This document shows, one piece after another, positions 55,924 to 64,000 of a stretch of DNA of 64,000 nt. The notes beneath the pieces were generated by a model. The model ran no database searches and was not told the DNA's origin. It saw only the letters and a list, made by a program, of their open reading frames with translations. This stretch comes from Macrothele yani. Lineage: Eukaryota > Arthropoda > Arachnida > Araneae > Macrothelidae. Each line of letters opens with the position of its first letter. The first letter of the stretch is position 1. The translations under genes were made by a program, and so were the position numbers. The stretch spans positions 43,728,905-43,792,904 of the forward strand of contig CM077010.1 in the NCBI GenBank assembly GCA_039090855.1. Direction: 5' to 3'.

Positions 55924-57115
55924 TGCTGTACATGTTGAGGAATTTCGTCTTCCGCGTGTGAAGTGCTGCATAACACGATAAAATCTTCTTGGATGAAAAT
56001 TTGCGATTTGAAGGTGCAGGAGGAAAGGTCAAACAAGCACATATTCTTCCGTATGGGCAAGTATGTATAGAAATTCAAAAATATATGTATGCTTTTAGTT
56101 TCAAAATGACCACCATAAAACGAACGTAAAAATTCAACTGGGCCGCATTTTTTCTCCCTAGCATGGGATTTTCACAGAACATTTCCTGTGGAGCTGGTAT
56201 ACAGTTCTCTCCGTAAAAGGCCAAGAAAATAAGGAAAAAATGTTCCGCCACAAAGATGAGCCGGTAAAAACATTATTGCAATTGTATTTGTTCTCATTCG
56301 TTGAGTAACAAAACTGATTTATCGAACAAAACGCGGAAGGAATTTTAAGTGTTTTTATGTGTCTAAAAATGTTTTGCTTTCCTTTTTAGAACTAAAATAA
56401 AACGAGACATTCTCTGAAGTCAACGGTAACTGCGAAGAAAAAGAAATGGAGTGTTGATGATTGAAAGACTTTTTTTATTCCTTTGAAACAGAAGAAACTT
56501 TGTAAAGGGAATAGTTTCTTCATCGGAAAATATAAAACTATTTCTTCTTAAGAAATCTGACTTCCGTTCGAAAACTTTACAGTGAAGAAAAGTGTCATAA
56601 TTTGTTTTGCTGTTTTTCTGTCAAGGAAAAAAGAAAAAAAAAGGTGAATAGAAGTTAAAAATGAAAGCTTACGTACGACTAAATTTAAGAACTGGAATAA
56701 GAAATGTCTCGAACAGATGAATGTTGACGTGAAATATGCAGTGTTACTTTTTCTTGCTTCCTAATTATTTTGCAATGTTGCCCCCATTGCAGTAAGTTAT
56801 TTATGCTATGAAAAAGTCTTCAAGTTACAAAAAGAAATGTGATGTGCACTCTACGGAAGAAAAGTTTTATTCCTCCCCATTTTACGCTTAGTGGGTCCTC
56901 TGCTTCCGACACTTTTCGTGCTTTCAAACCGAAGGGGACGTAAGAAATTTCCCATTAGGTATGTTGATGACGTCATGCATAAAAACAAAGCGTTAACGTC
57001 CTCGCACATCACTCAAGGCAGTTTAAAAACTGCAATTTCTGAAAGGAGAACATTTTTTTAAACTCCCACGCTCTCCGTCTTCACTCAAAACAAGAAGGAA
57101 GTGAGCTCAGAATTG
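55924..57115. other. Unassigned AT-rich sequence
   Basis: No gene, RNA or dispersed repeat is recognised; A- and T-rich stretches dominate. Confidence 0.45.
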
Positions 57116-58680
57116 TCATTTTGCCCACAGCAAAAGACAGCTTGAAGTCAAACAATCCATAAACAGAAAATGGCGCCTTACGGCGAAAGTTCTGATGAAA
57201 ATTGGCCGGCGTAGCAAAACAACTCTGCTAAAGATCTGTAAAAAACAACTCTTTGATAGAAAGCCTCCCCATCGGGGCCCTTCGGTCCCTAAAGTAGTTC
57301 GGCTGAGTTTTTTTTCAGTAACTTCACAAATGGTTAAAATGCGAACTATGAACTGAAGTCCTCCAAAAAAAGTAAAAGCGTACATTTTATAAATTGCTGA
57401 TGAAAATTGTCGGAAGTTTTGATGAAAATCGCCTGGCGTAGTCAAACATTCGTTCTAAGTGATAAACTCTTTGATAGTAAAGTTCCGCATTGCGTCACTT
57501 CAGCCTCTAAAGTATTTCGGATGAGTATATTTTCAGTTACTTCCCAAATGGTTAAAATGCGAATTATGAACTGAAGTCCTCCAAAAAAAGTGAAAGCGCA
57601 GATTTTATAAATTTCTGATGAAAATTGTCGAAAGTGTTGATGAAAATTTCCTGGCGTAGTCAAACATTCGTTCTAAATGGTAAGCCCTTTGATAGTAAAG
57701 TTCTCCGCATCGCGTCGCTTCAGCCCCTAAAGTATTTCGGATGAGTATATTTCAGTTACTTGACAAATGGTTAAAATGCAAATTATGAACTTAAGTCCTC
57801 TAAAAAAAGTGAAAGCGTACATTTTATAAATTGCTGTTGAAAATTGTTGTAAGTTTTGATGAACATTGCTGAAAGTTTTGATGAAAATTGCTTAACGTTT
57901 TGATGAAAATTGCTTAACGTTTTGATGAAAATTGCTTAACGTTTTGATGAAAATTGCTGAAAGTTTTGATGAAAATTGTAGGATGTTTTGAGGAACATTG
58001 CTGAAAGTTTTGATGAAACTTGCTCGTTCTAAATGATAAACTCTTTGATAGCAAAGTTCTCCATCGCGTCGCTTCAGCCCCTAAAGTAGTTCGGCTGAGT
58101 ATTTCAGTTACTTGACAAATGGTTAAAATGCAAATTATGAACTTAAGTCCTCTAAAAAAAGTAAAAGCGTACATTTTATAAATTGCTGTTGAAAATTGTT
58201 GTAAGTTTTGATGAACATTGCTGAAAGTTTTGATGAAAATTGCTTAACGTTTTGATGAAAATTGCTTAACGTTTTGATGAAAATTGCTTAACGTTTTGAT
58301 GAAAATTGCTGAAAGTTTTGATGAAAATTGTAGGATGTTTTGAGGAACATTGCTGAAAGTTTTGATGAAACTTGCTCGTTCTAAATGATAAACTCTTTGA
58401 TAGCAAAGTTCTCCATCGCGTCGCTTCAGCCCCTAAAGTATTTCGGCTGAGTATTTCAGTTACTTGACAAATGGTTAAAATGCGAATTATGAACTGAAGT
58501 CCTCCAAAAAAAGTGAAAGCGTATATTTTATAAATTTCTGCTGAAAATTGCCGAACGTTTTGATGACAATTGCCCGGGGTAGTCAACATTCGTTCTAAAT
58601 GATAAATTCTTTGATAGCAAAGCTCCCTATTGCGCTGCTTTAGCCCCTAAAATAGTCCGGCTGAGTTTATTTTAGTTATA
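57116..58680 (+). repeat. ~215-bp tandem array with nested ~21-bp minisatellite
   Basis: CGTTCTAAATGATAAACTC-type blocks recur at about 57,211, 57,451, 57,669, 58,025, 58,377 and 58,588, i.e. spacings of ~215-240 bp except two of ~355 bp. The two longer units contain expansions of GTTTTGATGAAAATTGCT (~20-22 bp) and are nearly identical to each other. Minus-strand frames here translate the repeat. Confidence 0.9.
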
Positions 58681-59289
58681 TACAGGGTGATTCATAATTA
58701 TTGTCGGAGTTTCAGTGCCATATAATCAGAAAATGGGAAATATTACTAGTAGTGTATAAATGCCGTCATAACACGACTGGAATATTCAATATATAAACTA
58801 GGATTAAAATTAAAAGTATTTGATTTTAATGCCAAGTAATAAGTAAAGGTGCAAACATTTCATCGTCAGGTACAGCGTTCTAACTATGGAATCAGAAGCT
58901 AAACTTTAAACAAATAGATATACATATGCTGCAAGACAGTTGATACAATGAGTATGCGTGCGCGTGTGATATTGTAGGCTTGATTGTAGTACCAACACAT
59001 TCATGCACGTTACATCAAAGAACAATAACAGGGTTATTAGCGTTTATCGTAATTAATTTGGTGAAGAATTAGGTGTGTGTGCGTGTGTGTCAAGCTGATC
59101 TATATGCGTTGGTCGTCGCCGAAATAGGGTAGGGTAGTGCATGGTGTAGGAATGTTCAGAGGGTTATCTTCGTGGCAGCATTTAGAATCCTAGGTGTGAA
59201 TAATGAGACTTTCGTTGAATAGGAGGGTCGTCCTCGTACGTGTTGCTTCTAAGATTTTTACCTGTGTTCATTCCGGTTTATGTGCTTCT
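58681..59289. other. Unassigned sequence
   Basis: Starts with ACAGGGTGATTCATAATTAT at 58,682, which looks like a transposon tip, but no partner end was found. No gene is seen. Confidence 0.4.
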
Positions 59290-60430
59290 TTAACGGTATA
59301 AAAACAGGCCTGCAGCTGACCGCGATCATATCGCATTGTGAGGTTGAGTGAAAATGTCGCGGTGGAGGAGAACTGATTTAGAGAAAGGAAAGACTGTTGG
59401 GTGTTACATTAGTGGCGTTTCATAAGAGAAACCGAGAAGTCAACTGTTTTGGATATGCTGAATAAGTGGAAGACACATGGCGTTCCTGAAGCAGCAAAAC
59501 CTACCGACAGACCAAAGAAAATCAGTGACAAAGGACGTCAAAGCCTCAGGAGTGTCGTTACAGCTAATCGACGGCGTACTGCACAAGACCTCAGTGTACA
59601 GGTGAGTTAAAATACTGAAACCTCGGTATGTACACGTACCATTCACAGAGAACTACATTCCATGGGTTACTGTGGTCGTGCGGCTGCCCATAAGCCTTTC
59701 ATATCCACTAGGAATGCTACTCGTCGTTTAGCATGGTGTAAAGAACATTTATCGTGGACAGTAGATCAAAGGAAACGGGTAATATAGCCTGATGAATCAA
59801 GATACATGATCCATCAGTCTCATGGCTGTGTGTGGGTATGGCGGCAGCAGAGGGAACACTATTTACCACAGTGTACTATTCCTACGGTCAAGTTTGGAGC
59901 TGGCAGTGTACTCGTGTGGTGGTGTTTTTGTGGTATGGTCTCGGCCCATTGGTTATCGTGGACAAACCTGTTAACCAGCACGTCTACCGCGATATTCTGA
60001 ACAATTATGTCGTACCAACTCTGTGGCAATTTTATGGAACCGCGCCTTGTTGGTACCAGCAGGACAATGCATCGAGCCATAAAGCAAGGACTGTTACGGC
60101 GTGGTTTGGCAATAATTCCGTTTCGTGTGTGGACCGCCCAGCACAGAGCCTTGATCGTAATCCCATAGAGCACCTACGGGATGAATTAGAGCGCCGCATA
60201 AGAAGTTTGGAACCAAGGCCTACTACTAAGCAACAGTTAACGGCGGCATTATGCACTGAATGGAAGCGCATAACTATCGATGTGTTCCTAAACCTTATCA
60301 AAAGCATGTCTCGAAGGGTTAGTGCATACATTAAGGCCAAAGGTGGACCGACACCGTACTAATGTATGTCAATAAAATCTATGATGTGTTTCTCTTCTAG
60401 GGGTCCGGTGACTTTTGTCAATATAGAGTA
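59290..60430 (+). mobile_element. Tc1-like transposon, second copy of the 0.4-2.2 kb family
   Basis: The right end GTGACTTTTGTCAATATA (60,408-60,425) matches the first copy; the left inverted repeat is not visible, and similarity to copy 1 starts at about 59,293. It is therefore left-truncated or rearranged. Confidence 0.85.
59354..60362 (+). pseudogene. Tc1-like DD34E transposase pseudogene
   Basis: MSRWRRTDLEKGKTVGCYIS at the start; a stop follows within 25 codons, with several frame changes before 59,830. 59,832-60,362 is open in the catalytic half: [31 protein letters not shown] (second Asp) and DRNPIEHLRDELERR (Glu), ending AKGGPTPY. The first motif reads PDESRY near 59,788 after a stop. 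It retains more catalytic residues than the 0.4-2.2 kb copy. Confidence 0.88.
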
Positions 60431-61165
60431 TGTTGCTTTCTGTATTGCTTGTCATCCTGATGTCGCTGAATGAGGGTGTTTACTTTCATTCGTTTTGAGG
60501 CACGCCAAATTTAACCATATCGAGGAGATATATTTTGTTGAGCATTTCGCATATCTCGCTCCCATAGCATCTATGTGCGGAATTTGAATCACTTACGCCC
60601 ATTATAGTGCTTTGAGTTGATAAAGTTCCTCTATTACCACTCAGTATATATTTTCAACAAAAGAGTTTCATTTGAGTTACCAATAAATGTTTAACGCAAT
60701 CTTAGTCTGATGGTAAGGGTGATTCAATTATTCAGCATGGCTTTTAAATTATTTAAAGTAACGAAGTTTTCTGCCACATAGCTTTGAATTAAAGCACGGA
60801 ATTTTCGAAACATTGTTGAAGAAGTGTATATATTCTTTCATTCTTCGCAATGGGATTCGTCAGAATGTTCTCCATCAGGATCCTACGTCCCTAAAAACTA
60901 ATGCGGGGATTTTGATCTTTCAAGACACGTTAGAACACGAAATCCTGTCATATAAGAATTACGTACTTGTATAAAAGGCTTGTAGTGAAGATATTTCATT
61001 ACGAATGGTCACACGTACAACTTTTCATATTTGAGCAATGCAATCCTACTATTTTGTAAGATGTCAGAACGTATGTTTTGTATAAGGTAACACAATACAG
61101 CGAAACCTCCGTTAACGAACACCTCCGAGCAACGACAAGTTTCGTTTGGTAACGAACAGCTGCTG
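60431..61165. other. Unassigned non-coding sequence
   Basis: No gene, RNA or repeat is recognised. Confidence 0.4.
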
Positions 61166-61177
61166 TAGGTTTAACAT

Positions 61178-61402
61178 GCCGCCCCGGTGGCGCAGTGGTC
61201 TAAGCGATGGCCTCTGATCATTCGTCCGAACGGGGTCCGGGTTCGAATCCCGGTGAGGCATGGATGTTGTGTTTGTCTTACGGCACTGGCTCTCTCCCTT
61301 CCCTGGAACCAGTGACCCTAAATTAGGGACGGGCGACTGCTTATAGCCCATTGAGTTGCTCACGGTGGTCGTTAAACCTCCAATCAAAAAAAAAAAAAAA
61401 AA
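61178..61402 (+). mobile_element. tRNA-derived SINE (family 1), copy 4
   Basis: Head GCCGCCCCGGTGGCGCAGTG, box B GGGTTCGAATCCC, body and poly-A. Perfect 11-bp target duplication AGGTTTAACAT (61,167-61,177 and 61,403-61,413). It is the cleanest copy. Confidence 0.95.
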
Positions 61403-61739
61403 AGGTTTAACATAAACGATAAAATTTGAATAACGAAACTTCTTAACATAGGTCAACGGATTCCTGAGCCAAGTGCGAGGCACATCTAGCGAACGTCTTG
61501 TTCCTTAGGATTTTACGTGGTTATAAAGCTTATGTGGATCCGTTGTCGACAACTCGGCGAGAAGAACAAAACGGGAATACAAAAATATTGCTAAAGGAAA
61601 TGTGCGTCGGGCACAATGAGTTGGTTGGCGGTGGGTACATGTTGTGCTTAAATGAAAAGAAAATATTTAAAATTTAGTCCTACGCTTCTGCGCAAGAGTA
61701 TCGCACGTTTGCCATTGTAAAATGGTTGAGTAACACTCA

Positions 61740-61851
61740 CAGTCTAATTCCGTTTTACTAATACCAGTAACAGTCTAATTCCATTTAACTAATACCACTA
61801 ACAGTCTAATTCCATTTAACTAATACCAGTAACAGTCTAATTCCATTTAAC
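61740..61851 (+). repeat. ~31-bp tandem repeat, four units
   Basis: AACAGTCTAATTCCATTTAA plus CTAATACCA repeats four times with few changes, between the left inverted repeat and the PLE coding remnant. Confidence 0.95.
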
Positions 61852-61899
61852 TCTTCCCATCCATTACCACACAAGCTATCATCTATTAACTACCTAATC

Positions 61900-62730
61900 A
61901 AAAGAGTATTTACACACTCGTCCACAGATCCTCTGTTTAAATCTGACATGGATTTTATTTTTAATTTAGCCGCCAAGTATGGATACCCTAGACACTTAGT
62001 TGACCGAACCTATCGAATAATTCTAAATGATAGATCCATATGCTTGAGTAAAGACCAAAAATCCACAAAACGTTTTGTTGGCACACTAGATCAGTATCCA
62101 GGTATAACTAATGTATTATCACGCATTTGCAAGAAGTACGATATTCAGTTTAGCATTAAATCAAGGAACCTTTTTTCCTTTGTTAAAAAAGACCGTGACA
62201 GAACAGATGATTTGTATAAATGGGTGTATACAATATTCCCTTGATAGACATATCCAATGGTGAACGTGTTAGTAACTACGTAGGCTCTACAAAACGCAGT
62301 ATTGGCCTCCCGAGTGTTTTTTTTTTTTTTTTTTTTTTTATTTTTTTTTAGTTGGAGGTTTAACGACCACCGTGAGCAACTCAATGGGCTATAAGCAGTC
62401 GCCCGTCCCTAATTTAGGGTCACTGGTTCCAGGGAAGGGAAAGAGCCAGCGCCGTAAGACAAACACAACATCCATGCCTCACCGGGATTCGAACCCGGAC
62501 CCCGTTCGGACGAATGATCAGAGGCCATCGCTTAGACCACTACGCCACCGGGGCGGCCCTCCCGAGTGTAAGAGTATAAATATGACATTCGTAACATCCG
62601 CGGCAATACAGCATTCGCCAGATACGTAGTTTGTGGGAATGCTCAACCAGACTGTAATAACATCAAGCTGCACACCCCTGCGTCAATATACTCTTTACAT
62701 ATCCCCGAGAGCCTATATATCGAAGCCTAA
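61900..62730 (+). pseudogene. PLE linker and GIY-YIG domain, interrupted by a SINE
   Basis: LIKRVFTHSSTDPLF and AAKYGYPRHLVDRTYRIIL are the usual linker after the RT; then DQYPGITNVLSRICKKYDIQ. After a stop at 62,242 the endonuclease continues as SNYVGSTKRSIGLP (YVG for YIG) at about 62,262. The SINE follows, and beyond it EYKYDIRNIRGNTAFARYV completes the domain, then IPESLYIEA. No RT core remains. Confidence 0.8.
62316..62557 (-). mobile_element. tRNA-derived SINE (family 1), copy 5, inside PLE
   Basis: Long poly-T, body and head ending GCCACCGGGGCGGC. Target duplication CCTCCCGAGTGT (62,306-62,317 and 62,558-62,569) lies within the PLE endonuclease reading frame, so the SINE is younger than the PLE. 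Confidence 0.95.
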
Positions 62731-62965
62731 GGGGGCCGATTTTGTAATAACAATAGCCCAGTTGAACCATCCAGAATATAGAAACGTCGCACTGCAACTA
62801 TAAACTTTAACAACATCTATAATTAACTTTTGAACTTTAACATATGCATATACTCTGTATATTATACACCCGGCTTAATATGTTCTCTCTTAGGTCTAAT
62901 TCATTTTTGTAACTCAACCATTTTGCAATGGCAACAGTGCGATACACTTGCGCAGAAGCTTCACC

Positions 62966-64000
62966 CTTCATACGTCACTCCATTCTTATAGTGAAGTACC
63001 AAAGCAGCTATTACTCTCTCCCATCTGTAGGCGGGTGCAATTTTCGCCCCAAAAGTGCTAATGGGTTTTAATTTGTAAATATCTGTCTATTTTAGCATTA
63101 AAATCATCGTGTAAAGACGGTGTGCTTCATTGTATTGAAATGTAAATATCCAGTCGCAAATTCGGGTCCTGAGCCATCTTCAGAAGCTAGCTCTTAGACG
63201 ACTGCGCAACCCGGACTACAGAGAACGAAATGAAATGTAAATATCCAATCGCTTTTAAAACGCAGTGCTTGAAAAGGTCATTTCGTATAAACTAGTCCAA
63301 GCATTTTGAACGAAGACAGCGTAAAGTACAGAAGACCATTGTAAAGAAGGAGGTGGAGTGCAAAGACATTTTGTTTTTATCGTGAAGCAAGATTAGTAGA
63401 AGAAATATATATCTCCAGCGTGTGGCTTTTAGTGAAGGAATTAAATTCAGAAGGAAAATGTCTCCATCCTTTAAACCTGAACATTATCTTGCTTCCCCTT
63501 TATAATATGTTAGAGCAGACACGTAGATCCAGTAGATATTTTCTGTCTCTCTACCTATGCCATACGGAAAACAGCAGATGCCATAAAAATGACATATGAC
63601 TGAAGTTTCTGTTCTGTCCCACGTGGAGTCCAAGCCACAAAATAAAGAACACGAATTACTTTACGTAGTTGAGAGAAACGACACTCCAGAGAAATGTGTA
63701 GTACAGTATCTAAGGAGTTTTATATGAGTAGCTGTGACTTAAATTTTCGCTTCAGTGTCACGGAAGAGAGAGTAAACGAACGTATCAATTCTACAATAAA
63801 TGGAATATAAAAGGGGAAACGTATTGTAAGACACAGTGTGCTTACATACAAGAACAATTAATTTTTGCACTCATTTCCTTGACGTAAGAGAAGGTTAATG
63901 CTCTACTGTATTCCATAAGGAAATGGATCACGTTCCATTAAATCTCTGACAATAAAATAGGGAACCTGACACTGAAAACGCCACACCAGGAAGTACATGT
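62966..64000. other. Unassigned sequence
   Basis: At 63,222-63,150 (minus) GGGTTGCGCAGTCGTCTAAG resembles the SINE head with a decayed box B (GACCCGAATTTGCG), probably an old tRNA-like relic. No gene is recognised to the end of the window. Confidence 0.35.

Larger units (their letters stand above)
61681..62965 (+). mobile_element. PLE remnant between inverted repeats, with SINE inside
   Basis: CTTCTGCGCAAGAGTATCGC..AAAATGGTTGAGTAAC at 61,684-61,735 is mirrored at about 62,905-62,960. Between are a 31-bp tandem repeat, PLE coding and a SINE. The arrangement parallels the 54.5-kb PLE. Confidence 0.7.

Noticed and set aside
57914..58589. Minus-strand ORFs rich in FHQNFRQFSS
   Set aside because: They arise from the ~21-bp minisatellite and 215-bp units and are not a gene.
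58682..58720. Transposon tip ACAGGGTGATTCATAATTAT
   Set aside because: It looks like a mariner-type end, but no inverted partner or transposase was found within 2 kb.
61178..61262. Functional tRNA-Leu-like gene
   Set aside because: It is the head of a SINE with body, poly-A and target duplication, present many times.
62372..62629. 85-codon ORF starting MSNSMGYKQSPVPN
   Set aside because: It is a translation of the SINE body and recurs at the other SINE copies.

Overview
This is a eukaryotic, almost certainly animal, intergenic or heterochromatin-like window built nearly entirely from transposable elements (TEs) and tandem repeats. The mixture of Tc1/mariner elements, Penelope-like elements (PLEs) with GIY-YIG endonucleases, RTE/BovB-type LINEs, tRNA-derived SINEs, Helitron-like ends and a ZMYM1-type hAT fits an invertebrate, plausibly an arthropod such as a chelicerate; that placement is an inference. 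There are no operons, bacterial signals or CRISPR arrays. I see no complete host gene. One ~70-codon ORF behind a plausible splice acceptor (31,761-31,978, minus) is the only candidate host exon.

Layout. 0.4-2.2 kb: Tc1 copy split by an LTR-like block. 3.1-4 kb: a 147-bp-module repeat and a tRNA-like repeat. 6.2-6.7 kb: LINE 3' fragment. 7.9-8.8 kb: Helitron-like element holding a tRNA-like insertion. 9.5-11.0 kb: complete but frameshifted Tc1. 11.5-11.8 kb: truncated Tc1. 12.4-13.9 kb: foldbacks, including a 225-bp tRNA-like palindrome. 14.0-17.2 kb: nearly full-length LINE. 17.4-18.2 kb: PLE. 19.1-22.2 kb: 147-bp-module elements, a long-TIR element and a folded PLE repeat. 23.0-26.7 kb: 98-bp tandem array cut by a 5'-truncated LINE with an 11-bp target duplication. 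27.4-28.7 kb: Tc1. 29.2-31.2 kb: ~125-131-bp array with a 617-bp higher-order repeat. 33.4-34.8 kb: Tc1. 35-39 kb: SINEs, a very stable hairpin, a mariner remnant and a TIR-bounded segment. 39.2-40.4 kb: LINE with a terminal inversion. 40.8-46.1 kb: nested complex (hAT gene split by a mariner and an LTR-like block, followed by a PLE with a hammerhead ribozyme motif and a SINE). 47.5-48.8 kb: second hammerhead-like motif and a Tc1 with perfect inverted repeats. 49.7-51.5 kb: three-part higher-order repeat carrying CTCF-like GC cores. 51.9-56 kb: long-TIR element, tRNA-like repeats, Tc1 fragment, PLE and Helitron-like element. 57.1-58.7 kb: nested tandem array. 59.3-60.4 kb: Tc1. 61.2-63 kb: SINE, then a PLE interrupted by another SINE.

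Every recognisable transposase or reverse transcriptase reading frame carries stops, frameshifts or lost catalytic residues, so the TEs look dead as autonomous units. The SINEs, with clean poly-A tails and 9-13-bp target duplications, are the youngest-looking insertions. The insertion order can be read from who interrupts whom: 98-bp array before LINE; hAT before mariner; PLE before SINE.
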